64,000 nucleotides of DNA from Saprospira grandis. GTDB lineage: Bacteria > Bacteroidota > Bacteroidia > Chitinophagales > Saprospiraceae. The notes below the pieces were generated by a model. That model did not search any database. It saw nothing but the letters and a program-made list of their open reading frames with translations, and had not been told where the DNA came from. The DNA lies in NCBI RefSeq assembly GCF_027594745.1, contig NZ_CP110854.1, forward strand, positions 2,708,501 to 2,772,500, in the 5' to 3' direction. How positions within the stretch are numbered: position 1 is the stretch's first letter; every line of letters begins with the position of its first letter. Positions 11,901 to 18,824 of the stretch are shown one piece after another. The translations under genes were made by a program, and so were the position numbers.

Positions 11901-14900
11901 TGGTCCTTATGATGTGACAGTAACTGATGCCAATGGCTGTTCTGTTACCCTTAGTACTTTTGTAGGCGAACCCGCTTCGGCTGTGGTGGTCAATATTATC
12001 AACCCAGTGAATCCTATTTGTGCTGGAGATAGTGATGGCGAAATGACTGCCGACGCTTTGGGTGGCACCCCAAACTATACCTTTATCTGGTCTGATGGAC
12101 AAACTACAGCTACTGCCGATGGTTTAGCGCCAGGTACATATGCAGTGACGGCAACGGATGCTAGAGGATGTACTTCTTCGGCTTCTGCAACAATTACGGC
12201 ACCTTCAGCAATTGTGCTCAACGTTCAACAATACTCGAACTATAACGGCGCAGCAATTAGCTGCCCCGGTGCAGCAGATGGAGCGGCTCAGGTTACGGCT
12301 AGTGGTGGCATTGCCCCTTATACTTATGCCTGGTCTGGCGCCCAAGCTCAAAATGGTACAATTGCTAGCAACTTGGCAGCAGGGACTTATGCCGTAACGG
12401 TAACGGATGCTTCTGGCTGTACCGCTATTGATAGCATCAGCTTAGCCGATCCAGTACCTTTGGATGCGACGATCCAGCAAGTGAATGTATTCTGTGCCAA
12501 TGATTGCGATGGCCAAATTATCGCTACCGCCGTATCTGGAACGGGTACTTTGGGCGTAAATGGCTATGAATACCGCATTTTAGGTCCTGGTCAAACAGGC
12601 AATGTGTTTAGCAGCAATAATAACTTTACGGGGCTCTGCGCAGGGACCTACACGGTAGAGGTCCGAGATGGAAACAACTGTGTATTGCCCATTTCGGTAA
12701 CGATTACGGAGCCTACGGCCATTCAGTTGAGCCTAAGCGATACGGATGTATCTTGTGCAGGCGGAAGCGATGGAACGGCTAGCGTAAGCGCTAGCGGTGG
12801 AACGCCTCCTTATAGCTACAACTGGGATAATGGTATGACGGGCACCACTATTACGGGCCTAATGGCCGGTACTTATGAGGTGACGGTCACCGATGCCAAT
12901 GGTTGTGATATGGTATCTACTACAGAAGTAGAAGAGCCCGCCGCCCTAACGGCTAGCATGAGCGCCAATGAACCTAGCTGTAACGGAAGTACAGATGGTA
13001 ATGCTACGGTAAGCGTACAAGGTGGAACAATGCCTTATACTTACTTCTGGTCAGATGGCCAAGGAACGGCGACCGCAGTAGGGCTATCGGCAGGAACGCA
13101 TAGCGTAACGGTAACCGATGCCAATGCTTGTCAGCTCGTAGAAAGTATTGTGATTGGCGAGCCTAGCTTGTTGAGCACAACGATTACCACAAATACAGCC
13201 GCCTGTGCTGGAGCGAATAGCGGTAGCGCTACGGCCGTTCCCACCGGTGGAACAGCTCCTTATACTTACCTTTGGTCGGATGGACAAACTACAGCTACTG
13301 CAATGAACCTAGCGCCAGGCGCTTACTCTGTGGTGGTGGTAGATAGTCAAGGCTGTTCTGTTACAGAACAGGTCTTGCTACAAAATCCAGATCCTGTAGT
13401 ATTGAGCTTTGTATCGAGCAGTAACCCTAGCTGTAATGGCGATCAAGATGGAACGGCTACAGTAGTGGCTAGCGGAGGGAATGCCCCTTATACTTATCTC
13501 TGGCCCAATGGCGAGACCACAGCAACGGCAACAAGCCTAGGCGCTGGCATAAATACAGTAACGGCAACAGATGCCAATGGCTGTAGCACGACCTTGGATG
13601 TCAATATGGTAGAACCTGCGGCACTAGTCGTCGATACGATTCGAATGACGGCGGTGAACTGTAAAGGGGGAGCCGATGGAACTGCCACGGTCTTCTTGAG
13701 TGGCGGAACCCTACCTTACAGCTTTGCTTGGTCCAACGGAATGACGGGCCAAAGTATTAGCGGTTTGGCCGCAGGGACTTATGTGGTCAGCGTAACGGAT
13801 GCCAATGGTTGTGTGACCAACAGTCAGATTATAGTGACGGAACCCGCTAGTGAGCTAGTGGCAACCCTAAATACTGCGGATGCGCTTTGCTTTGGTGGGG
13901 CCTCTGGTCAAATTACGGCTATTGTGAGTGGTGGAACGCCAAACAGCAATGGAGACTATACTTATGCTTGGTCGAATGGAGCGAGCAGCGATGTGAACTC
14001 GAACTTGACAGTAGGTAGCTATAGCGTGACGATTACAGATGCTAACGGCTGTTCTCTGGTCCGTACGGCAACGGTAAATGAAAGCTCAGGAATCACGAGC
14101 CAAATTGTGAATGTAACAGATGCTAGCTGTAGTGGCAGCGCAGACGGAAGCGCTCAGGTGATGGCTTCAGGCGGAATAGGAACCTTGAGTTATCAGTGGT
14201 CAGATCCTTTGGGTCAGACGACGAATGTAGCGACTGGTCTTTCTGCAGGTACTTATTATGTAAGTGTAACCGACCTTAATGGCTGTACGCAGGTAGATAC
14301 GGCAGTAGTGGGTGAGGCCTTGGCCTTGAGCATTACGGTAGCGATTGATGATGTAGATTGTTATGGAGCCTCTACGGGTTCGATTAGCATTACGAACTCG
14401 AATGAGCCTTTGCAGGCCAGTTACTGGAGCAATGGAGTTGTGGGCACAAGCATTACGGCTGTAGCTGCTGGCCAATATGGCGTGGTGGTCCAATCGATTA
14501 GTGGTTGTGTGGATAGCTTTAGCTACCAAGTGGGTCAGCCTGCGGAACTAGAGTTGAGCTTGAACCAAGTTCGCGCGGTGGATTGCTACAACAACAGTAC
14601 AGGAGCTTTGGGCTCTACGGTAGCTGGTGGAACAGCGCCTTATAGTTATCTATGGTCCAATGGGGCGCTAACGCCTAGTTTGGATAGCATAGCGGCAGGC
14701 AACTATACGCTTAATGTGGAAGATGCTAACGGCTGTAAGGTAGATACAAGCATTAGCTTGGTGAATCCGACGGAAGTAGGTATTGGCAACCTCAATATCA
14801 CAGGCGTAGCCTGTGTGGGCGATGCGAACGGAAGCATTCAGTTGGATGGAACGGGCGGATCGACTTTGTTGGGTGGCTATACTTATAGTCTAGATAGCTT

Positions 14901-15579
14901 GACGTTCCAGGGGGGGGACCTCTTTGTGGGCTTGGAAGCAGGGATTTATCCTTTGTATGTCCAAGATAACAATGGTTGTCTCTTTGATACTTTGGTGACG
15001 GTAGAAGCGGCAGATCCCTTCTTTATCACGAGCTTTGGTCCGGCCTTAGATTCGGGTGAAGTGGAGTATGTGCTAGAGTATGGCGATACCTTGACGCTGT
15101 TTGCGGACTTGAATGATACGACTGCAGCGAGCTGGTGGTGGACCGAGATTAACGCTGGGGTATTGCTAGATAGCAGTTTGGAGACTTCATTGACGCCTTA
15201 TGAGTCGGGCATTTATCAGTTTACGGCTATGAATGCTTCTGGCTGTGTGCAGGATAGCTCGATTGTGGTGAAGATGGAGAAGCCTAGAAATGCCGCTGCA
15301 CCTACGGCCTTTACGCCGAATAATGACGGGAATAATGACCGTTTCTTTATTCAGGGCGATGAGAAGGTGGAGCAGATTTTGGTGTTTAGAGTGTATGACC
15401 GCTGGGGGGAGTTGGTGTATGAAGGTCTGGAGCTAGATCCTAATGATCCTCAACAGGGTTGGGATGGTAGCTTTAAGGGCAAGCCAATGAATTCTGGGGC
15501 TTATGCTTGGTATGCTGAGGTGCTCTATATTGATGGAGAGACGGCAGTGATTAAGGGCGCAGTGAATTTGCTTCGTTAG
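5950..15579 (+). CDS. Giant SprB-repeat surface adhesin with T9SS type B sorting domain
   Basis: A 3209-residue protein predicted to be exported by Sec, then by type IX secretion, and displayed on the cell surface as an adhesin for gliding or prey contact (family knowledge from SprB; function here inferred). A signal peptide covers residues 1-27 (cleavage after LYA). Residues 28-510 hold Ig/cadherin-like sequence. About 515-670 resembles the proprotein-convertase P domain (FVRDLNLFLISPTGC ... NGQWVLRIQHN ... WSITFND). I count 28 SprB repeats from about 813 to 3010, each with a core like CNGxxDGxATV ... YLWxxGQTTAxAxGLxAGTYxVTVTDxNGC. The last 95 residues (TAFTPNNDGNNDRF ... YDRWGELVYEG ... 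GWDGSFKG) are the gliding-motility/CHU_C sorting domain (TIGR04131). Repeats 3-6 and 7-10 are a 981-bp higher-order duplication. PorP/SprF and PorE-like genes lie 24 kb downstream. Confidence 0.95.
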   Translation: MSSPLRLVFRYFAVMLLSLFCLPQLYASHGVAVDLTYECIDPAVGQYQFTLVYYRDCDGITPSATSLSVTGGNGCGVTTNITLSQVSVTDQSQLCDPSTSSCNGGSQPGVEQYIYQGVATIGTGCSNLVVSFSECCRTSAITNLSSTGTTYVETVINSNHPQWGAPCNSSPQFGRIPVLYTCAGQPAFYSHDAQDPDGDSLVFSISEPLDGASSSIAYSAGFTATEPFCTNNTFTLDPSTGQIAFTPCANQSQYAVVGFTIEEYRNGVLINTSRREVVIVVLNNCTNTSSQIDSFTVNQGVLDTTGLVTAINVCGGNQLDLCLNVSDPDIIDSLSISSNIGNIIPGATYTVTYPTANFNEAIVCFTIPTDSVATGSYTFVTFIEDNACPISAQQAISYRLDLENLQLELSKEFICPNSIDTIQLEALGFGGAAAPGTYSWSPAALFDNPNVHNPTAYVLDTVDLICTYTDGSCVQHDTVDVSAPFPAVINPIPDVTVCNGNSAQVFASVQPGPGPQTFTLSGTATIQPDSILDIPITTSGIAPVDILSTSIQSVCLDMTCGNGFVRDLNLFLISPTGCVLPLMSGQGGINDRGLTGACFTPDATQAITAYNTPFSDIPNNTDFIPVGANGFGGLNGCAANGQWVLRIQHNLAPSLGGVPCTVTNWSITFNDQSAASFYWSPNYNISCTNCDSSIISPTVDTQYQVIAQNTFGCSDTTNFNAVIDTAYPAPIIVCDSVTATDVYFSWQPIFGSGGYSISVNGGPAFTQAVTNTTYSVGGLTPGQCVDLTIYALSGGSCADGPSTTHSCCASGCINPITSSTATSCNGTSDGSATVALAFATPPIVYQWDANAASQTTATATNLAAGTYTVTISEATGCTATATVTVSEPTVLQLSNTISSDYNGQNISCVGAADGELTAAASGGTSPYSYLWPDGQTTAVATGLAAGTYCVTVTDNNGCTATACETLTDPSAITATSSTTDVNCFGGADGTATVTATGGTVAVDYTYSWSTTPTQTTATATGLSAGTYTVTITDDNNCSITESSTVIEPTATVTATAVVISNYNGQDISCAGSCDGEAEVLPVGGTPAAAGYLYLWPDGQTTAIATNLCAGTYAVTVTDSLGCSAVASVTVNEPLPLLSIMQASTDVSCNAGSDGTATVSATDGTAPYTYSWSDAAAQTTATASNLAAGQYFVTVEDANGCQTLDSVVINEPTAVTVSLAVSSNYNGQDVSCNGSSDGEAIATATGGSSGYTYLWDANTGNQTTASATSLAANISYCVTVTDVNGCTATSCITLTEPTALSATSSTTDVNCFGGADGTATVAASGGTVAVDHSYSWSTTPAQSTATATGLSAGTYTVTITDDNGCNITETVTVVEPAAALSLTAGVISNYNGQDISCAGNCDGEVEALPTGGTPSAAGYLYLWPDGQTTAIATNLCAGTYAVTVTDSLGCSAIASVTVNEPLPLLSTMQASTDVSCNAGSDGAATVSATDGTAPYTYSWSDAAAQTTATASNLAAGQYFVTVEDANGCQTLDSVVINEPTAVTVSLAVSSNYNGQDVSCNGSSDGEAIATATGGSGGYTYLWDANTGNQTTASATSLAANTSYCVTVTDVNGCTATNCITLTEPVALSATSSTTDALCFAGADGTATVIPSGGTAAVDYSYSWSTSPTQTTATATGLSAGTYTVTITDDNGCNIIETATVGEPATAVSATTSTTDALCFGSADGTVTVLPTGGTGPYTYLWDATAGSQTTATATGLVAGNYCVTVTDVQGCTFSICETVADGIAIQLAATTSPALCFGSADGSATVMATGGATGYTYLWSAMGQTTATATGLVAGPHTVTVTDANGCAVDTTVTVNQPTALTTPIFNSSTISCNGLTDGTATVSTSGGTAPYTYLWENGQTTATATALAAGMESVTITDANGCFIIDSVNIVEPTAVVSTLVTDSISCYGLNDGQITATTTGGQPPYTYNWSNGQSGFQISNLLTGPYDVTVTDANGCSVTLSTFVGEPASAVVVNIINPVNPICAGDSDGEMTADALGGTPNYTFIWSDGQTTATADGLAPGTYAVTATDARGCTSSASATITAPSAIVLNVQQYSNYNGAAISCPGAADGAAQVTASGGIAPYTYAWSGAQAQNGTIASNLAAGTYAVTVTDASGCTAIDSISLADPVPLDATIQQVNVFCANDCDGQIIATAVSGTGTLGVNGYEYRILGPGQTGNVFSSNNNFTGLCAGTYTVEVRDGNNCVLPISVTITEPTAIQLSLSDTDVSCAGGSDGTASVSASGGTPPYSYNWDNGMTGTTITGLMAGTYEVTVTDANGCDMVSTTEVEEPAALTASMSANEPSCNGSTDGNATVSVQGGTMPYTYFWSDGQGTATAVGLSAGTHSVTVTDANACQLVESIVIGEPSLLSTTITTNTAACAGANSGSATAVPTGGTAPYTYLWSDGQTTATAMNLAPGAYSVVVVDSQGCSVTEQVLLQNPDPVVLSFVSSSNPSCNGDQDGTATVVASGGNAPYTYLWPNGETTATATSLGAGINTVTATDANGCSTTLDVNMVEPAALVVDTIRMTAVNCKGGADGTATVFLSGGTLPYSFAWSNGMTGQSISGLAAGTYVVSVTDANGCVTNSQIIVTEPASELVATLNTADALCFGGASGQITAIVSGGTPNSNGDYTYAWSNGASSDVNSNLTVGSYSVTITDANGCSLVRTATVNESSGITSQIVNVTDASCSGSADGSAQVMASGGIGTLSYQWSDPLGQTTNVATGLSAGTYYVSVTDLNGCTQVDTAVVGEALALSITVAIDDVDCYGASTGSISITNSNEPLQASYWSNGVVGTSITAVAAGQYGVVVQSISGCVDSFSYQVGQPAELELSLNQVRAVDCYNNSTGALGSTVAGGTAPYSYLWSNGALTPSLDSIAAGNYTLNVEDANGCKVDTSISLVNPTEVGIGNLNITGVACVGDANGSIQLDGTGGSTLLGGYTYSLDSLTFQGGDLFVGLEAGIYPLYVQDNNGCLFDTLVTVEAADPFFITSFGPALDSGEVEYVLEYGDTLTLFADLNDTTAASWWWTEINAGVLLDSSLETSLTPYESGIYQFTAMNASGCVQDSSIVVKMEKPRNAAAPTAFTPNNDGNNDRFFIQGDEKVEQILVFRVYDRWGELVYEGLELDPNDPQQGWDGSFKGKPMNSGAYAWYAEVLYIDGETAVIKGAVNLLR
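8872..11050 (+). repeat. 981-bp higher-order tandem repeat inside the adhesin gene
   Basis: Identical landmarks recur exactly 981 nt (327 codons) apart: ACTAGCTCAACTACAGATG at 8872, 9853 and 10834, and TCTAACTATAATGGCCAAG at 9127 and 10108. Unit 1 is 8872-9852 and unit 2 is 9853-10833; a third partial unit fades after about 11050. Each full unit encodes four SprB repeats. Near-identity at synonymous positions indicates recent duplication or gene conversion. Confidence 0.9.
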
Positions 15580-15603
15580 TGCTGAGTTGATGATGTAAGT
15601 AAA

Positions 15604-15637
15604 GGGTTGTCGGGTTTTCCCGACAGCCCTTTTTTTA
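15604..15637 (+). terminator. Terminator of the adhesin gene
   Basis: GGGTTGTCGGG pairs with CCCGACAGCCC around a short T loop (one G-T pair) and is followed by eight T residues, 25 nt after the stop. Confidence 0.9.
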
Positions 15638-15639
15638 TG

Positions 15640-15887
15640 GGGGATGCGCCCCGGAGGGGGGCATCGTAATGCTGGGCGCTTTGGCCTCCAAGGCCAAAGG
15701 AGCCCAGCCCCCAGGCGGGGGCGGCGCAGGGGAGGACTGGGCCTGAAATGGAATATATTGAGGGTTAGATTAGCTCAGGTGCAGAGAATGTTGTGGCTGC
15801 CGCCAGCCGCCGGCCGGGCGCGCTTGGCGCGAGCCTGCGAAGCTTGAAGGCGCGAAGCGGCTTGTAGCTGAGCAGTAGGGGAGGGTT
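15640..15887. other. GC-rich non-coding stretch with strong hairpins
   Basis: No gene is supported here. It contains a hairpin around 15643-15665 (GATGCGCCCC ... GGGGGGCATC) and a long one at about 15670-15708 (GCTGGGC-G-CTTTGGCC ... GGCCAAAG-GA-GCCCAGC). The following GC-rich sequence resembles degraded parts of the intergenic repeat family. Confidence 0.5.
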
Positions 15888-16001
15888 GGCCTAGGGGCCT
15901 GTAGGGGTGGCCGCAGGCCAGACCGAGCCGCTGAAAGCGGCGAAGGGCCGAGCAGACTTGCGAGCCCCGCAAGGGCCCGGCCGCCGAAGGCGGCAGGCCC
16001 C
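15888..16001 (+). repeat. Structured intergenic repeat, copy C (type 1)
   Basis: It contains GGCCAGACC, the central arm GCCGCT-gaa-AGCGGC, then AGGGCCGAGCAGAC and a last arm GCCGCC-gaa-GGCGGC. The GGCCCC end faces the stop of the minus-strand gene at 16059. Confidence 0.88.
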
Positions 16002-16032
16002 AAAAAAAAGAGACCCTTAAAAAGAGTCTCTT
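16002..16032 (-). terminator. Terminator of the three-gene minus operon
   Basis: On the minus strand AAGAGAC pairs with GTCTCTT and is followed by eight T residues. It sits 27 nt past the stop of the last gene and abuts repeat C. Confidence 0.8.
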
Positions 16033-16058
16033 AGCTAAAAATTAGTAGGATGAGCTCC

Positions 16059-16898
16059 TTAGAGCTGCCCTAAGAAAGTACGGAAAGGATCATCGCTGAT
16101 GGGGGCGAAATCGCTATCCATAGGGTCTTTGACCTTATCAACCTTAGCGCTGTTGGTAGCAATTTGGTCTAAAATCGGTAGTTTGGCCTTAACTTCAGCA
16201 ACAACTTGGTCTAGCTCTTGAACCTCGGCCTCCTCTTTAGCCTCGGCCAAAGCGGCCTGGGCATTGGCAACATAAGCTGCAAGATTGACCGAATTGATGA
16301 CCTTAAGTCCTGATTGTACAGACTGAATGAGGGTGTCTGTCACGATAGTAGAACGAATATCGGCTAGTGGTTGCTCTAGCTCGGCAATCACAGGATCAAT
16401 GCGTTTAATCAAGGCTTGGCCATTCTCGATGAGGGCCGCCAAACGCAAGGCCATGCTATTATCTTCTAAAGCCGTATCTGAACTAGCGGCGGCTACTGCG
16501 GCCCCTTCTGCCGCGGCCTCCTCTAGACTATCAACAAAATAGGCTTGCAGCTTACATTTTTTAAGTAAACTCTTATTGAGCGCTTTGAGTACCGCAGGCT
16601 TTTGGCCCTTGCCCAACTCTGCCAATAACTGAAGGTTGCCCTCCGCATCTAAACGGCATTGGCCCGCAACAAAAGAAGCCGATTTTTTTTGTTCCTTGAT
16701 GTATTTTTTCCAGGCAGAAGGAACCCCCTCGCCAATATACATCAGCGGCGATTTCTCTTCTCCAAAATCAAATTCCGTGTCATAGAAAAACTTGACTGGG
16801 CTACTTAGGTCGCCCTTAACAGCTTGCTTGAGCAACTTAATATTAAAATCTGTTCCTTTCTCTTTTAAGAAATCTGGACTTTTAAACTTCGCTTTCAT
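16059..16898 (-). CDS. Unrecognised 279-residue protein, last gene of a three-gene operon
   Basis: I do not recognise this protein. It has no signal peptide or membrane segment, so it should be cytoplasmic or leave by a non-Sec route. Residues 1-120 look like a compact folded domain (LMYIGEGVPSAWKKYIKEQKK, then GQCRLDAEGNLQLLAELGKG). Residues 125-150 are a low-complexity Ala/Glu/Ser linker. Residues 150-260 are predicted amphipathic helices (ALIENGQALIKRIDPVIAELEQ; AQAALAEAKEEAEVQ), probably coiled coil. It begins 29 nt after the stop of the 615-residue gene and is probably cotranslated with it, which suggests partners. Its terminator follows at 16002-16032. Confidence 0.7.
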   Translation of the reverse strand: MKAKFKSPDFLKEKGTDFNIKLLKQAVKGDLSSPVKFFYDTEFDFGEEKSPLMYIGEGVPSAWKKYIKEQKKSASFVAGQCRLDAEGNLQLLAELGKGQKPAVLKALNKSLLKKCKLQAYFVDSLEEAAAEGAAVAAASSDTALEDNSMALRLAALIENGQALIKRIDPVIAELEQPLADIRSTIVTDTLIQSVQSGLKVINSVNLAAYVANAQAALAEAKEEAEVQELDQVVAEVKAKLPILDQIATNSAKVDKVKDPMDSDFAPISDDPFRTFLGQL

Positions 16899-16927
16899 AA
16901 TCAGTTGATTTTAAGTGGGATGAGGCG

Positions 16928-18775
16928 TTAAAATTTGGCGTACTCAGCCTTTAGGGTTTCTAGCTCCTGGGCCGTAAGCGGCTCCATATCAATGGTTTTG
17001 CTCGTTAGTTTTGAAAACTTATCACTGAAGAACTTTTGCATATCTTCAATGAATGGGTATTCCACCAACCATTCGCCCTTGCTGATATCAAACTCTTTGG
17101 CGGGAAAAGGAACGTCTTTTTTCTGGAACGGAATATGAGCGTGCATACTAGCCGCCCGCTCTACATTCAAAATAACGAGTTCATTGCCTTTTTCTGGATA
17201 TTGTAGCTTGGCCTCGGCAGGAATGCCGATCGTATCCAAAATAGCCTTGATGATAGCTGTCGCGCCAATCGCAAATTCTAAGTAGCCCTTAAAGCTCAAG
17301 CCACCTTTTAGTTCAGCATCAAAGGCAAAATTAGTCGCCGCAGCAATGTTGCCCTTATTCAAACTAACCGCAGCCTCTCCTCCAATTGCCGCCTCTGCAG
17401 CCAAAACGGCTCTAGCCGATGCCTTGACGATTTTTAAGATAGCCACATAGATGCCCAAAAAGGCTTTGGCCTCTGCAGTAGCCGAAGCCCCAATGTTTCC
17501 ACTAACGACTTTTTCAATATTGGGATCAAAGAAGTTGTGTAGGGTCAATGCACCAGCTACCTCAAAAGCTGCCTTGAAGGCCGCTCCCAATTCTAAGCCT
17601 GCATCCACAAAGCCCACATCAAAGAGTGGAACATCTAGGTTGACCTCATAGTCAGGAGTCGATATTTTATACTTTAATAGGTCTCCTGTAGAAATAGTAG
17701 GCTGTTGCCCTTCTTCTGTAGCTTGGCCATTGGCTTTCTCTATCAAATATTTCCCGGCAGCAGCCCCAAAGTTTTCATAGACCCAATTGGCCAAACCAAA
17801 GGTCTTGCGAATCCAGTCAATCTGATCAGGTACTGCTGTAGCTTCTACCTGCTCAATAACCGCTTGGGCACCCTCAGGATCAGCTTCCTTAAAGGCATCT
17901 TTTAAGGGCTCTATATATAAAATGTCAAATTTCTCTAAACTGGCCTTAACCGAAGCATCCGCCTGCCCCTTATTGCTCAGGGCTTTCACTTTGTCATCTA
18001 GCTCTTCCTGAAATTGGTCGCACTTACTCAAAGTACCATTGGGCTGATGCGCTTCCCCATACAAAAGAGCCAAACCAAAAGAATCCGCTAATGGTCCTAA
18101 GTTGTCTTTGGTCAGCTTCTTTAAAGAACCCTTGGTGGCCGAACGACTGAAAAATCCCTCGCTATGATGATAGTTCTCTGCCGCATCTTTAAACTGTGCA
18201 GTCAGCAGATCAATATCACTCTGTTGAAGGGATCTGTAGTCTATGGCTTTCAAGCTGCTCAAAAATTGCTTGAGGTGGTTGGTCGCCACAGTAAGCGCTT
18301 CCTTTTTATCTTTATTGCTTTCAACGGCAACCATTTTTTCAAGCGTCTTGAGTAGCTGGCTGGTGTTGGCCGCAACAAAAACTTTATCTTCCTTGATTTC
18401 TCGCTCTATCATCTTACGATAAAGACTGTACGTCATAAAGGGCGACTTTACCGCATTGAGCTTGTCTCCTAGGGCTTCTTCTACATAGGATTGTATGAAG
18501 GATTCCTTAGACCGAATGTCGTTCTCTAACTGCTTGGCTTTTTGCAAAACTCTAGTAAATTCAGCCCCAGGATCAGACGCCTGACTCAGCCTTTCGACAG
18601 GGTTTCCTGCTAAGTAGCTCTCTAAGGTCTGTAGCTGTTGCTGGATGTTTCCTTTTTCCTCCTGGATCTTTTCATCCAAGTATTGCTGACAGTCATTTAA
18701 ATAAGTTTGCAGCTTATTCGCCGCAGTCTCAAATTCTTGCAGCTTAGCTTCAAATTCTTTTACTTCTTGGCTCAT
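16928..18775 (-). CDS. Unrecognised 615-residue protein with coiled-coil N-terminus and Ala/Gly-rich hydrophobic region
   Basis: No family could be assigned. Residues 1-75 are a Glu/Gln/Lys-rich coiled coil, and 80-330 are helical and charged. From about 360 it changes to beta-like sequence (YEVNLDVPLFDVGFVDAGLEL). An Ala/Gly-rich amphipathic stretch follows at about 425-545 (GASATAEAKAFLGIYVAILK; AVLAAEAAIGGEAAVSLN; FAIGATAIIKAILD), then a polar C-terminus. There is no signal peptide. Alternating Ala/Gly-rich amphipathic segments in a soluble-looking protein can occur in membrane-inserting or injected proteins, but that is only an inference. Neighbours are the TPR gene 49 nt upstream and the 279-residue gene 29 nt downstream. 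Confidence 0.7.
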   Translation of the reverse strand: MSQEVKEFEAKLQEFETAANKLQTYLNDCQQYLDEKIQEEKGNIQQQLQTLESYLAGNPVERLSQASDPGAEFTRVLQKAKQLENDIRSKESFIQSYVEEALGDKLNAVKSPFMTYSLYRKMIEREIKEDKVFVAANTSQLLKTLEKMVAVESNKDKKEALTVATNHLKQFLSSLKAIDYRSLQQSDIDLLTAQFKDAAENYHHSEGFFSRSATKGSLKKLTKDNLGPLADSFGLALLYGEAHQPNGTLSKCDQFQEELDDKVKALSNKGQADASVKASLEKFDILYIEPLKDAFKEADPEGAQAVIEQVEATAVPDQIDWIRKTFGLANWVYENFGAAAGKYLIEKANGQATEEGQQPTISTGDLLKYKISTPDYEVNLDVPLFDVGFVDAGLELGAAFKAAFEVAGALTLHNFFDPNIEKVVSGNIGASATAEAKAFLGIYVAILKIVKASARAVLAAEAAIGGEAAVSLNKGNIAAATNFAFDAELKGGLSFKGYLEFAIGATAIIKAILDTIGIPAEAKLQYPEKGNELVILNVERAASMHAHIPFQKKDVPFPAKEFDISKGEWLVEYPFIEDMQKFFSDKFSKLTSKTIDMEPLTAQELETLKAEYAKF

Positions 18776-18824
18776 AATGTAATTTTACTTTAATGAGGAC
18801 TCCGCCTCAAATGGGGAATGTTAA

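Noticed and set aside
10840..12102. Several minus frames of 67-116 codons inside the adhesin gene
   Set aside because: They are antisense reflections of repetitive Thr/Ala/Gly-rich SprB codons and carry no independent signals.
15640..15887. A possible additional full repeat copy before copy C
   Set aside because: Strong hairpins are present, but the conserved blocks GGCCAGACC and AGGGCCGAGC do not appear in order, so I list it only as GC-rich non-coding sequence.
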